Origin: an uncultured Acidimicrobiaceae bacterium
GTDB lineage: Bacteria > Actinomycetota > Acidimicrobiia > Acidimicrobiales > UBA10347
Assembly: GCA_905182135.1 (NCBI GenBank)
Contig: CAJJAG010000001.1
Location: forward strand, 62,001 to 126,000
Length of the DNA stretch: 64,000 bases
Direction: 5' to 3'
In this document: in pieces, positions 26,161 to 34,857 of the stretch
Layout of the letters: every line of letters begins with the position of its first letter
Position numbering within the stretch: the stretch's first letter is position 1
Notes under the pieces: generated by a model
What the model was told of the DNA's origin: nothing
The model's database searches: none
The model's input: only the letters and a program-made list of their open reading frames with translations
Program-made: the position numbers and the translations under genes

Positions 26161-27588
26161 TTACCAATTGGCAGCGATGTACTGAGTTTCGCAGAACTCG
26201 TAGATTCCTTCGCTGGCGCCTTCTCGACCAAGACCTGATTGCTTCATCCCGCCAAAGGGCGCTGCCGGGTCAGACATTGCACCGCGATTCAGACCAACCA
26301 TGCCGCTCTGCAATCGCTCACTAACCTGCAGACCGCGCCGTAAGTCTTCGGTGTACACGTATGCGGCCAGCCCCAACTCAGTGTCATTGGCTTCGTCGAT
26401 CATCTGGTCGGTATCAGTAAAAGAAATTACGGGAGCGATCGGGCCGAAAATCTCTGCACCAGCGATCGGCGAATGATGGGCGACATTGCCGAGCACAGTC
26501 GGCTCATAAAAGAAACCAGGACCCTCAATTGGTTTGCCGCCGAGCTCTGTGGTTGCGCCATTTGCTAGTGCGGCTTGAACCAGCGAGTGCATGTTCTCGA
26601 CCGCCTTCGCTGTGATCATCGGGCCACAGTCGACGCCGTCGGCCAGGCCGTTACCAACCTTGACCTCTGACATGGTGGCCGCAAGCTTCTCCGTGAACTC
26701 CGCGGCCACATCGATATGGGCATAGAAACGGTTTGCAGCCGTGCAGGTTTCTGCGCTGTGGCGCATCTTGGCAACCATTGCGCCTTCGACCGCTGCATCA
26801 ACATCTGCGTCGTCGAAGATGATGAATGGGGCGTTGCCACCCAGTTCCATGACCGTCTTGAGGACCCGATCGGCGGATCGGCGCAGCAACATACGGCCAA
26901 CAGCGGTCGAGCCGGTGAACGACACCATTCGGGTCGACTTATGGTCAACAGCCGCATCGAACCACGCCCCTGGATCCTTGGCGGCCACAACATTGATGAG
27001 CCCGGCAGGCACACCAGCTTCTTCGCACAACTCAGCGACTCTCAAGGCAGTTAGTGGTGTCTCGGCCGGTGGCTTAATCACAACAGCGTTTCCAGCACCC
27101 AATGCCGGGGCGAGCTTGCGAGTGATCATTGCCGCCGGGAAGTTCCAGGGCGTGACCATGACCACAACACCCATTGGTGGATGCTGCACAATGATGCGCT
27201 TGTCGCCACCAGGGGCCATGCCGATAGAGCCATGGATCCGCACCGTTTCTTCGGCATTCCAACGGAAGAACTCTGCGGCATAGGAGACTTCGCCGACGGC
27301 GTCCGAGCGCGGCTTGCCGTTCTCCTTCACGATCAGGTCGGCGAGTTCATCGGTGTGCTCGATAAGTGTCTGCCAACAGTTACGAAGGATCTCGGATCGC
27401 ACCCGTGGCGCCGTTGCTGCCCACGCCGGTTGCGCTGCCGCTGCGGCATCGACAGCCGCTGTCGCATCAGCGGCGCTACCTGACGCAACCGATTGGATCA
27501 CATCACCCGTCGACGGGTCGACCACGTCGATTCGTTCACCGGTCGTGCCAGCGCGCCATTGGCCGCCAATAAGCAAGTCAGTCTTCAC
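26161..27588 (-). CDS. NAD(P)-dependent aldehyde dehydrogenase, succinate-semialdehyde type
   Basis: A 475-residue aldehyde dehydrogenase with TPWNFP, general base Glu248 (MELGGNAPF), nucleophile Cys282 (AETCTAANR) and the C-terminal PFGGMKQSGLGREG motif. The overall style is that of GabD/SSADH, so it could oxidise the succinic semialdehyde produced by HpaI to succinate. That link is inference, since the gene is 13 kb from hpaI. I choose GTG 27588, with GGGAG 6 bases upstream, over the upstream ATG at 27612. Confidence 0.9.
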   Translation of the reverse strand: MKTDLLIGGQWRAGTTGERIDVVDPSTGDVIQSVASGSAADATAAVDAAAAAQPAWAATAPRVRSEILRNCWQTLIEHTDELADLIVKENGKPRSDAVGEVSYAAEFFRWNAEETVRIHGSIGMAPGGDKRIIVQHPPMGVVVMVTPWNFPAAMITRKLAPALGAGNAVVIKPPAETPLTALRVAELCEEAGVPAGLINVVAAKDPGAWFDAAVDHKSTRMVSFTGSTAVGRMLLRRSADRVLKTVMELGGNAPFIIFDDADVDAAVEGAMVAKMRHSAETCTAANRFYAHIDVAAEFTEKLAATMSEVKVGNGLADGVDCGPMITAKAVENMHSLVQAALANGATTELGGKPIEGPGFFYEPTVLGNVAHHSPIAGAEIFGPIAPVISFTDTDQMIDEANDTELGLAAYVYTEDLRRGLQVSERLQSGMVGLNRGAMSDPAAPFGGMKQSGLGREGASEGIYEFCETQYIAANW

Positions 27589-27763
27589 AGTGTCTCCCAA
27601 GATCAGATGCAACGAGCACCCATTCTTGCATCCGAACGAACGCTTGACGCTGCGTCGCTTCAGGGCCTCGGCAGCAGGACTCAGCCGTTGTGCAACCGAG
27701 CGCTCTGCCTTGTCCTAGATCGCTGAGTTGCACGACGGACCCTACGTGGTAGAGCATCGGACT

Positions 27764-28726
27764 ATGAGCAACCCCATCAATCTGGAAACAGCCCTCGACG
27801 AGATGCATGCAGCGGTGCTGTCGGCGCTGCCACCGTCGTTGATGGATCTGACAGATTTGGCCGCCTGCCGCGCCCAGCTCGACATAGTTCTCGGCACTAG
27901 GCCCGAGCTACCAATGCCCGCAAACGTGTCAATCTCCGAAGTGCTCGTGCCCGGCATCGATGGCGATCCGGACGTGCGAGTCAAGCTGTATGCCCCCAAT
28001 GGTGTGCCTGCCGGGTCTCCTGCTCTTCTGTGGATTCATGGCGGTGGCATGGTCTTGCTGACAGCCGACAACGACGATTTCCAGTGCGCATCGAGAGCTG
28101 CGAGCCACAACTGCCTGGTGGCCTCGGTCGACTACCGCTTGGCCCCGGAAACACCAGCACCGGGACTTGTCAACGATTGTTACGCAGCGTTCCACCATGT
28201 GGCGAGCAACGCCAACTCGCTCGGTATCGATGCCGGTCGCATTGTGATCGGTGGCGCGAGTGCTGGTGGCGGCCTGGCCGCCGGAACCGCTCTGTTCGCT
28301 CGCGACCAGGGCGGGCCGCAGCCATCTGCCCAGCTGCTCGTGTTTCCCATGCTCGACCACAGCAACACGACCGACAGCAGCTATGCCATCGTCGATACAC
28401 GGGTGTGGAACCGTTCCGCGAACCTACTTGCGTGGGAGCACTATTTAGGCGGCCAGGAACCTACCATTTACAGCTCGCCATCAACCTGTGAAGACCTAAG
28501 CGGTCTTCCACCAGCGCACATAAATGTCGGCACGATGGACATGTTCCACGATGAGAACATTGCCTATGCCACCGCTCTCAATCGAGCGGGTGTGTCATGT
28601 GAGCTGCATGTGTATCCAGGTGCCTTCCATGCCTCACAAAACTTTGTCACCGACCATCCCATGTCACAACGCTGGGTGGCCGACGAAGAAGCATTCCTGG
28701 CCCGAGCACTCGCCGGCGAGGTCTGA
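27764..28726 (+). CDS. Alpha/beta hydrolase, hormone-sensitive lipase family
   Basis: Cytoplasmic carboxylesterase of 320 residues. Seen: the oxyanion-hole motif HGGGM (LLWIHGGGMVL), the nucleophile elbow GASAGGG, and a C-terminal Asp/His pair in the contexts GTMDMFHDEN and GAFHAS, as in Est/HSL (family IV) esterases. ATG 27764 is preferred because the protein then starts right before the first helix; an ATG 36 bases upstream is weaker. It likely hydrolyses short acyl esters. Confidence 0.85.
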   Translation: MSNPINLETALDEMHAAVLSALPPSLMDLTDLAACRAQLDIVLGTRPELPMPANVSISEVLVPGIDGDPDVRVKLYAPNGVPAGSPALLWIHGGGMVLLTADNDDFQCASRAASHNCLVASVDYRLAPETPAPGLVNDCYAAFHHVASNANSLGIDAGRIVIGGASAGGGLAAGTALFARDQGGPQPSAQLLVFPMLDHSNTTDSSYAIVDTRVWNRSANLLAWEHYLGGQEPTIYSSPSTCEDLSGLPPAHINVGTMDMFHDENIAYATALNRAGVSCELHVYPGAFHASQNFVTDHPMSQRWVADEEAFLARALAGEV

Positions 28727-29063
28727 GCTCAGCTGAACCTCTGCCAGGTACGCGGGCAGTCCTCAGTCCTGCCCCACAACACAGGGTCATCGCCATCGAG
28801 TCGGTGAGATGTCCACGCCGTGGAAGCAAAATGCCGGGTGCTGAGTTTCTCGAAGGATACCGTCGGCGTCCTATCAACGAAAGACAAGCGGGTTGTCAGA
28901 TTCGGGACCGTCGTGAGCGATCTGAGCGAGGGACGCTCGTGAAGAAACCGGTCATGTCCAAAGACTACCGATCACCCACCGCGGCTGGTGGCGACCCGCT
29001 CTAGTTCCCAGAGCTAGATGCTTCAGTTCGCACAGACTCTCGGCGCTCGGTTCACAGATGCGC
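28727..29063. other. Gap without a recognised gene
   Basis: These 337 bases lie between two convergent hydrolase genes. A GTG frame at 28821-28940 (39 codons, containing SKDTVGVLSTKDKRVVRFG) has coding-like composition, and another frame at 28804-29004 overlaps it; neither has a recognisable family or ribosome site. GC-rich half-repeats near 28915-28940 (GAGCG/CGCTC) could fold. Confidence 0.3.
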
Positions 29064-29897
29064 TTAGTCGATACTTCCGGCGAGGTCGCCAACATGGCCA
29101 GCAATGATCGGCCAGTAGAACTCCGGCAAATCATGACCCATACCTTCGAGTGCGACGAACGTGGCGTTCGGCATGATCTCGGCGGTTCGGACGCCGCCGG
29201 GTGGCGTGATCAGCGTGTCCGCAGTTCCGTGCATGACCAACGTTGGGACATGGACCTCGCGCAGTGCATCTTCTCGCCGGGGTGACTTCACCATGGCTTT
29301 GAACTGATGCACGGTGCGTCGAGGCTGCACCCCGTAGTCGAACATCAGAGCGCTCTTGGCCCGACTCCCCGCTTCGGTCCAGTGATCAGGAGAGGCCCAG
29401 ATCTGTTCAGTGGCAACCCGCTGATCAATCCATGCTTCGCGCTCGGTGGGCGACGGTGTAAGCAAAGCCGCCTGCGCTTCCTTGGTCGCACTGCCAAACT
29501 TCGGATTACCCGTGCTGGACATAAGCGAGGTTATGGAACGCAGTCGGCTGGCATGATCAATACCAAGTTGTTGCACGATCATGCCGCCCATAGACATGCC
29601 GAACACGTGCGCAGTGTTCCATCCAACAGCGTCGATGACAGCAATTGCATCATCGGCCTGGTCAGCAAGCAGGTAACCACCGTTGGTCGACGTGGCTCGG
29701 CCTGCATCACGGTTATCGAAGCGAACAACGTCGAACCCGAGGTTGTTGAACTCGGCAACCAAACCATCTTCGTAGGACACCCGGGGACTGCTAAGTCCAT
29801 TCACCAGCAGCAAAGGCTCACCACTGCCGGTGCCAGTTCGGATCCATGGCAACTCGATGTCGCCGTTTCGAGCCGTGCCTTCGCTGATCTGAATCAT
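29064..29897 (-). CDS. Alpha/beta hydrolase
   Basis: A 277-residue hydrolase of the epoxide hydrolase/haloalkane dehalogenase/lactonase superfamily. Nucleophile elbow GMSMGG at about 100-105, acid loop HGTADTLITP near 223-232 and catalytic His in EGMGHDLP. The early strand LLLVNGL takes the place of the usual HG oxyanion motif. The serine nucleophile points to an esterase or lactonase rather than a dehalogenase. The substrate is unknown. Confidence 0.85.
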   Translation of the reverse strand: MIQISEGTARNGDIELPWIRTGTGSGEPLLLVNGLSSPRVSYEDGLVAEFNNLGFDVVRFDNRDAGRATSTNGGYLLADQADDAIAVIDAVGWNTAHVFGMSMGGMIVQQLGIDHASRLRSITSLMSSTGNPKFGSATKEAQAALLTPSPTEREAWIDQRVATEQIWASPDHWTEAGSRAKSALMFDYGVQPRRTVHQFKAMVKSPRREDALREVHVPTLVMHGTADTLITPPGGVRTAEIMPNATFVALEGMGHDLPEFYWPIIAGHVGDLAGSID

Positions 29898-30311
29898 CTG
29901 CCGACCCTAGCTCCACACCCGAAACAGATTCGACGCATCTCGAGAACAAACGTCCTCGGGTCCCCAACACATGATCGCATCTATTGCTGCATCGCTACCG
30001 AGAGCAGGACGCTCTGTGTCGTTGCGCAGCGTCGCCAAAAGTCCGGCCAAACAAGAGGGTACTGTTCCTCTCTGGCCTACTTGTCTCCTCTCTGGCCTAC
30101 TTTTCGCTCTTCTACTCGTCCTGGCTCCGAGCCGCTATTAACGATCGGTCCAACGAAACAAACTTCTCGCTGCGGCCGATACCCGATGGTGGTCATCGTG
30201 CAAAAATGACTTTCGAGGCCGAACCGGATCGGTCGTTCTCGAGTAGGCGGTTACTGTCGAGATTACAGCGACTTGGGTCCGACACCAGGCGCGGACGCCG
30301 CTGAGGTCTCG
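29898..30311. other. Gap without a recognised gene
   Basis: The 414 bases upstream of the hydrolase gene (divergent side) and after the esterase gene hold a long open plus-strand frame with low-complexity Ser/Leu content, but no family I know. The one clear structure is a short tandem duplication at 30066-30102, listed separately. Promoter elements for the leftward hydrolase gene should lie near 29900-29960. Confidence 0.35.
30066..30102. repeat. 17-base direct repeat, period 20
   Basis: TCCTCTCTGGCCTACTT occurs at 30066-30082 and again at 30086-30102, separated by three bases. It looks like a slippage duplication in non-coding DNA. Confidence 0.8.
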
Positions 30312-31088
30312 TCAGAGCAGGTGGCGTAGGCCGCGACTGATCGCAGCGCCGATCGTAGAGCTGTGAGACTCACTCGGCAAGATCGCGTGGGTGAGATTTA
30401 GGCTCGAATAGTTGCGGCTCTCTAGCCGACTTGCCATCTCGACGACGTTGCCGCACATATTGAAGCCTTCGAGCAGGTCCTCGGCCTGGCCAGCACTCAG
30501 GAACACCCTGGCCACAAGATCATCGTTCTCAGCAGAGAACCCCGATTCGATATCGAGCATCGTGCGACCGTCCCACCAAATCGACGGACTCGCCAGCAGG
30601 TACTTGTCAAAGAGCTCGGGTTCGCTAAAGAGCACTCGAAGACCGAACAGGCCACTGAAACTATGCCCGACGAGCCAGGTCTCTGAGACCCGCCAATCCT
30701 GGCGTAAACGCGGCAGCACCTGGTCTCGAATGAAGGCCAAGTAGATGAGCGCTTTACCGGTGTCTTCGGCCTGGATACCCTTCACGCCCGTGACCTCTGG
30801 CGGCACCCATTCGGTCGGACAGAACCAACGTGCTCGACTGCGCAGGTAATCGCCCATCGAGTCATCGGTGAAAGAGAGGCCGGCCACTATCGCCTCGGGC
30901 GACTCGCCACTCATCGACATGATGCGGGTGGCGTCGCGCATGGTGCCAGCTGTCCATGCCCCGTCAAGACACAAGATCAGCGGTGCGGATTCCATCGACT
31001 CGTAACGAAACGGTGTGGTGACCGAAACCGCATGCACCGTGCCGGTCATATCGCAGTCCAGCGTGAAGTCAGTCGAGGTCCAAGCCAT
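30312..31088 (-). CDS. Putative esterase (IroE/Fes-like alpha/beta hydrolase)
   Basis: A 258-residue hydrolase of the 'putative esterase' family. The nucleophile motif GHSFSGLFGLRVLF is followed by LASPSIWWDG, the hallmark of IroE/Fes/BesA esterases, an acidic residue in the SAGQAEDL region and a His in LPSESHSST. Known relatives cut siderophore trilactones, yet many actinobacterial homologues have no siderophore genes nearby, as is the case here. No signal peptide is visible, so it is probably cytoplasmic. Confidence 0.8.
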   Translation of the reverse strand: MAWTSTDFTLDCDMTGTVHAVSVTTPFRYESMESAPLILCLDGAWTAGTMRDATRIMSMSGESPEAIVAGLSFTDDSMGDYLRSRARWFCPTEWVPPEVTGVKGIQAEDTGKALIYLAFIRDQVLPRLRQDWRVSETWLVGHSFSGLFGLRVLFSEPELFDKYLLASPSIWWDGRTMLDIESGFSAENDDLVARVFLSAGQAEDLLEGFNMCGNVVEMASRLESRNYSSLNLTHAILPSESHSSTIGAAISRGLRHLL

Positions 31089-31161
31089 TGTCGAAACTTA
31101 GCGGCCCCGCACCCCTCGGCTCCTATGTCCACGATGATTCTGGTCTTAGGTTGCGCCCGCG

Positions 31162-32142
31162 GTGCATGCTCGGATAGACGAAGGTGTGTCTTTGGGGCTA
31201 CTACTGACGTCGTTCACGCTTGGCTTGCGTCACGGCTTCGACTGGGACCACATTGCCGCAATCGCTGATTTGAGCGGCACCGCCGAAAGTCGTCGACGTG
31301 GTTTCGCACTATCGATGCTCTACGCGCTCGGGCATGGCGCCGTTGTATTCACGCTTGGCGCGATCGCAATTGCGTTTGGTCTCGCTATTCCCGACAGTTT
31401 CGACGCATGGATGGGCAGGGTCGTCGGCATCACGCTCATTGCGCTCGGCGGATGGATTCTGCTTGAGCTCCTCCGCAAGGGTCGCGATTTCCGACTACGC
31501 AGCCGCTGGATGCTGATGATCAACGGCACCTTCACAGGCATACGCAAGGTTCGGGGTGCAACAACCGGCGGGCGAACAATCGAGGTCGAACACCAGCACG
31601 ACCACGAACATGAACCAATCGCTGCCCAAGCTCACGCTGCCCGCCATGACCATGACCATGCCCACACAAGGTCGGATGCATCGCTTGTGGCAGAACCTGT
31701 TCCGGCCTTGACAGGCTGGCGATCAGCACGTCACCGACTGCGCCACGGACACAGCCACGGACACAGCCACAGCCACAGCCACAGCCACAGCCATCAGCTT
31801 GCGCTGCCAACCGACGCAACTGCCCGCTATGGCAATGGCAGTGCCGTGGGCATTGGCATGTTGCACGGTGTTGGTGTCGAAAGTCCAACTCAGATCGCGA
31901 TCTTCGTGGCCTCTACCGCTGCGGTCGGTGTGTCGTTCGGTCTGTTTTTGCTCGCCGTCTGGGTCGTTGGATTGATCGTCGCCAATGCAGCGATTGCCTC
32001 GCTGGCCGGCGCCGGGCTGCTACAGGCCGAACGAAATTTTCTTATCTATGCCACGCTCGCCGTTGTGGTCAGCTTGATGAGTATCGGGTTGGGTGTGCTC
32101 TACCTGCTCGGGCTCGACATCTTGCCGGCGATCCTCACCTGA
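31162..32142 (+). CDS. Nickel/cobalt transporter-like membrane protein with His-rich loop
   Basis: Membrane protein of 326 residues. The second helix carries RHGFDWDHIAAIAD, the HX4DH metal signature of NiCoT/HoxN-type permeases. A long cytoplasmic-type loop, about residues 140-220, is packed with His, including alternating His-Ser pairs encoded by a hexamer repeat. The second half repeats the pattern at MLHGVGVESPTQ. UreH/HupE-like proteins are the nearest alternative. Uptake of Ni or Co would suit the B12-dependent module at 60-64 kb, but the genes are not linked. It starts at GTG 31162. Confidence 0.82.
   Translation: MHARIDEGVSLGLLLTSFTLGLRHGFDWDHIAAIADLSGTAESRRRGFALSMLYALGHGAVVFTLGAIAIAFGLAIPDSFDAWMGRVVGITLIALGGWILLELLRKGRDFRLRSRWMLMINGTFTGIRKVRGATTGGRTIEVEHQHDHEHEPIAAQAHAARHDHDHAHTRSDASLVAEPVPALTGWRSARHRLRHGHSHGHSHSHSHSHSHQLALPTDATARYGNGSAVGIGMLHGVGVESPTQIAIFVASTAAVGVSFGLFLLAVWVVGLIVANAAIASLAGAGLLQAERNFLIYATLAVVVSLMSIGLGVLYLLGLDILPAILT
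31747..31794 (+). repeat. In-frame CACAGC-type tandem repeat in the transporter gene
   Basis: Two copies of GGACACAGCCAC (31747-31770) are followed by four AGCCAC/T hexamers (31771-31794). They encode the alternating His-Ser/Gly run of the metal-binding loop. Hexamer changes would keep the frame and alter loop length only. Confidence 0.9.
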
Positions 32143-32417
32143 TCAAGTCCCTAGGCCTTCGGTCCACACCCACAATCGTCAGATGTGTCGAGACAGCTGC
32201 ACAAACCAGCCGGCGCGGCAACAATTTAGCCGAGGCCGACCCGCCCGAATCTAAGGCGTTCGCGCACGTGGACCATCGCTCACCACGTACGGCTTCAGCG
32301 TATTATCGGGGCCAGAGCATGGAAGCCGTGAAGGACGGTGTCACTCTCAGACACAAATGCCAAATTTTCTGCCTCAACAACACGGCGACTTAGGGTCGCG
32401 ACAAGAAAGGCCACGCC
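32143..32417. other. Upstream region of the MaoC-like gene
   Basis: A 275-base stretch with no ORF of note. A purine-rich AAGAAAGG at about 32403-32410 serves as the ribosome site of the next gene. Confidence 0.4.
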
Positions 32418-33140
32418 ATGACGACTGATACCGAACTCACCCACTGGTCAACCAGGGCCATCAATCTGCCCGACCATGCCAACAACCTCATACACACTGA
32501 CGAAGGGGCCCGTGCCGCCGGCTTCCCTGGCGCATTGGTGGCGGGCGCGACGATCTATGCCTACATGACCCACCCCCCAGCAGCGGCCTGGGGTCCCGAT
32601 TGGCTCAGTGGCGGCGGCGGCGAACTGCAGTTGCGTCGGCCGATCTTCGACGATGACCTTGTCGATTGTGTGATCAGCACCGACGACGGCGACTCTGTTG
32701 TCAGCGCAACTGTCGACGGTGATGCCCGCTCATCATTGCGACTCTGGAAACAAGCCGACGCGCCAGCAATTCGCAGTGGCGACCCGTTGAAGCCCCTAAA
32801 CGTGCACCTCAGGGAAGCGCACATTGACTATGGCCTGCGGTGTGGCGACGATCTGTCGCTCTATGCCGAACAGAACATCGCCCATCCGGTGACATGGGTC
32901 GATCTGGCTAACCGCGTATTCATCGACAACCTGGTCACGGGGCCATGGATCCATGTACGTAGCAAGATCTACCATGAGGGCCTAGCCCCCATTGGGGCCC
33001 AGATCAGGATCGAATCAAATCTGCTGGACCGGTTTGAGTCGCGGGCCGGCGAGCGCGCACTCGTTGATATACGAATCTTCGCCGCCGACCAGCCGATCGC
33101 AACGATCGAGCACGAAGCCATCATTGTGCTGCCTTCCTGA
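32418..33140 (+). CDS. MaoC-like (hotdog-fold) protein
   Basis: A 240-residue protein of about two hotdog units. The first has LIHTDEGARAAGFPGALVAG, which recalls the hydratase motif of MaoC dehydratases (N-x-I-H-x-D ... G-F-x-G-x-I-x-x-G). The second unit (about 130-240) covers a VDLANRVFIDNLVTGPWIHV region. It may hydrate or bind a 2-enoyl-CoA, or be a non-catalytic double hotdog protein. It stands alone. Confidence 0.65.
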   Translation: MTTDTELTHWSTRAINLPDHANNLIHTDEGARAAGFPGALVAGATIYAYMTHPPAAAWGPDWLSGGGGELQLRRPIFDDDLVDCVISTDDGDSVVSATVDGDARSSLRLWKQADAPAIRSGDPLKPLNVHLREAHIDYGLRCGDDLSLYAEQNIAHPVTWVDLANRVFIDNLVTGPWIHVRSKIYHEGLAPIGAQIRIESNLLDRFESRAGERALVDIRIFAADQPIATIEHEAIIVLPS

Positions 33141-33461
33141 TTGGGCAACCGGAACTGCCCTGCAAGCACCCGCTTCGCTCTATCACGGCACGATGGGCCC
33201 TTTGTTATGCCCACTTGTTCATGAACGCGAATGCATCGGCGGTGACGCTGTGATCGCAGTAGTAACTACTTCTGCACCGAGACCAGGATCTTGCCGTACT
33301 GCCCATTAGGTCGCTAACCGCTGTTGCGCATACGCCTTGACATCTGTGTCGATCCCGACAAGTCCCGGGAGTTGCAAAGTTCATAGGCATCGAACACGTC
33401 CATATCGAGCGAATCGATACGCGGACGCCAGTTGCTGAGCGCGCCACTAACGTTCACTTCG
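33141..33461. other. Gap of 321 bases holding a possible gene remnant
   Basis: Between the MaoC-like and DUF3291 genes there is no intact gene. The minus strand from 33457 to 33266 reads as a possible decayed C-terminal piece, listed separately; the remainder shows nothing I recognise. Confidence 0.4.
33266..33457 (-). pseudogene. Possible dehydrogenase C-terminal remnant with internal stop
   Basis: Reading leftward from GTG 33457 one frame encodes WRPRIDSLDMDVFDAYEL and, after a TAG at about 33314-33316, continues in the same frame to GQYGKILVSVQK and stops at 33266-33268. The closing GKI-hydrophobic strand and the RP-x-ID segment recall the end of zinc-type medium-chain dehydrogenases. An alternative frame in the middle is also coding-like, so a frameshift may be present too. 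The assignment is tentative. Confidence 0.3.
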
Positions 33462-33920
33462 ATGAGCTACTACCTGGCCCAACTCAACCTCGGACTGTTT
33501 GTTGCCCCGCTCGACGCCGACGAGATGGCTGAGTTTGTAGCGGCCCTTGACCCCATCAATGCGCTTGCTGAAAGTACGCCAGGTTTTGTCTGGCGCCTCA
33601 AGGACGACCAAGGCGGCTCCTCCAGTTTCATTGACGTCCCAGATATGGACAATCCGTTATGGGCACCGAACATGTCGATATGGACCGACCTTGAATCGCT
33701 CAGACACTTCATGTATCAGAGTGGCCATGCCAGCTATTTACGCCGCCGCACCGAATGGTTCCAGGTCCCCAATCAGCCAATCACGGTTCTGTGGTGGATC
33801 CCTGAAGGCGAGATTCCCACGCTAAAAAATGCGATAAAACGCCTCAGCTACATGGCCGAACACGGGCCCAGCGATGCTGGCTGGCCGCTAACGAAGCCAT
33901 TCGAGCGCCCAAGTCTGTAG
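33462..33920 (+). CDS. DUF3291 family protein
   Basis: A 152-residue protein with the DUF3291 pattern: it starts YYLAQLNLG, carries FVAALDPINALAESTPGFVW, NMSIWTDLESLRHF and the Arg/Trp-rich RRRTEWF, and closes VLWWIPEGEIPT. The fold is a dimeric alpha/beta barrel related to antibiotic-biosynthesis monooxygenases; no reaction is known. ATG 33462 is chosen because the conserved part begins at the second residue. Confidence 0.8.
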   Translation: MSYYLAQLNLGLFVAPLDADEMAEFVAALDPINALAESTPGFVWRLKDDQGGSSSFIDVPDMDNPLWAPNMSIWTDLESLRHFMYQSGHASYLRRRTEWFQVPNQPITVLWWIPEGEIPTLKNAIKRLSYMAEHGPSDAGWPLTKPFERPSL

Positions 33921-33959
33921 ACGGACGACAAACGCGACGAAAGAGTCCTGAGGAGAGTT

Positions 33960-34427
33960 TCAGTCTGCGTCCAAATAGTGCAGCGGCAACGCAGTCGTCT
34001 GTTTCATGCGTTCCATGACGAAAATCGTGCGCACGTCATAGAGGTCGACAGCGTCGATCAGACTTTTGTAGAACTGATCGTAGGCCTCGATCGAAGGGAC
34101 AACTACCCGCAGCATGTAGTCGATTTCGCCGCTAGTCCGATATGCCTCGACAACCTCAGGAAACTGTTCTACTGCGACCTGGAACTGTCCGAGCCATTCC
34201 GCACTGTGATCGTTGGTGCGGATCTGTACTAGCGCAGTGACATTCAAATTGACCGCTGCCGGATCGACTAGGGCAACGCGTTTCGTGATGACACCAGCGG
34301 CTTCCAGGTTCTGAACGCGCCGCCAGCACGGTGTTGGCGTGAGCCCAACATGTTCTGCTAGCTCTCGCGCCGTCAGACTGGCGTCCTCCTGCAGCAATTG
34401 CACTATTTCCCGATCAACTAGGTCCAC
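33960..34427 (-). CDS. Lrp/AsnC family transcriptional regulator
   Basis: A 155-residue regulator: N-terminal HTH (LTARELAEHVGLTPTPCWRRVQNLEAAG, about 18-45) and a C-terminal RAM ligand-binding domain (EIDYMLRVVVPSIEAYDQF). Such proteins sense amino acids and often control a divergently placed gene. Here the divergent neighbour is the DUF6356 gene starting at 34542, across a 114-base AT-rich gap. Confidence 0.92.
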   Translation of the reverse strand: MDLVDREIVQLLQEDASLTARELAEHVGLTPTPCWRRVQNLEAAGVITKRVALVDPAAVNLNVTALVQIRTNDHSAEWLGQFQVAVEQFPEVVEAYRTSGEIDYMLRVVVPSIEAYDQFYKSLIDAVDLYDVRTIFVMERMKQTTALPLHYLDAD

Positions 34428-34541
34428 AATAGATTATTATTGCAGATAGAAGCCTTTATGTCACATTTTGTGTCATTAATTACCCATATCTCTGCAATAT
34501 TTGCGGAGATCTTCTTCAGTGATCTGGCCTACTCTTTCATC
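34428..34541. promoter_or_regulatory. AT-rich divergent promoter region of the Lrp and DUF6356 genes
   Basis: This gap is much richer in A+T than its surroundings (runs such as AATAGATTATTATTG and TTTTGTGTCATTAATT). Lrp proteins bind AT-rich arrays of imperfect repeats, so autoregulation and control of the neighbour from here are likely, though no defined operator was identified. Confidence 0.45.
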
Positions 34542-34808
34542 ATGGCAGTCAAGAGCTATTTCACCGAGCACCCCGAGTCAACCGGCGAGTCCTACGCCGA
34601 GCATTTCATGGTGGCTATGTCGGTAAGTCGGCAGCTTTTGGGTGCCGGGCTTGCAGCGGCAGCGCATGCGTTGTTGCCCAACTTCCACAAGACAACGGCG
34701 AGTGAACGCATCCACAGCCTGGCGCACTGTCTTGAAACCGGAAATCGCGACGCCATCACGCCGCTTCGTAAGGTCCCCTGCCGCGAGACCCTTCGCCAAG
34801 CCAGCTAA
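34542..34808 (+). CDS. DUF6356 small membrane-associated protein
   Basis: An 88-residue protein from ATG 34542. It matches the DUF6356 pattern: a short start, F-x-x-HP-x-S-x-GE-x-Y-x-EH (FTEHPESTGESYAEH), then a hydrophobic helix RQLLGAGLAAAAHALLPNFH ending at a conserved H-A-L-x-P. The function is unknown; the single hydrophobic helix suggests membrane association. The open frame begins upstream at 34440, but the family start is at 34542. It lies divergent to the Lrp gene, its probable regulator. Confidence 0.7.
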   Translation: MAVKSYFTEHPESTGESYAEHFMVAMSVSRQLLGAGLAAAAHALLPNFHKTTASERIHSLAHCLETGNRDAITPLRKVPCRETLRQAS

Positions 34809-34857
34809 CAGCTCAAATTTTGTGACGTCAGCGAGCAGCTCACTGACACCCTACGTT

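Noticed and set aside
28804..29004. 66-codon plus-strand frame
   Set aside because: Basic, low-quality sequence without ribosome site, overlapping another equally weak frame.
29307..30209. 300-codon plus-strand ORF
   Set aside because: Mostly antisense to the alpha/beta hydrolase gene, whose motifs are clear; composition is not protein-like.
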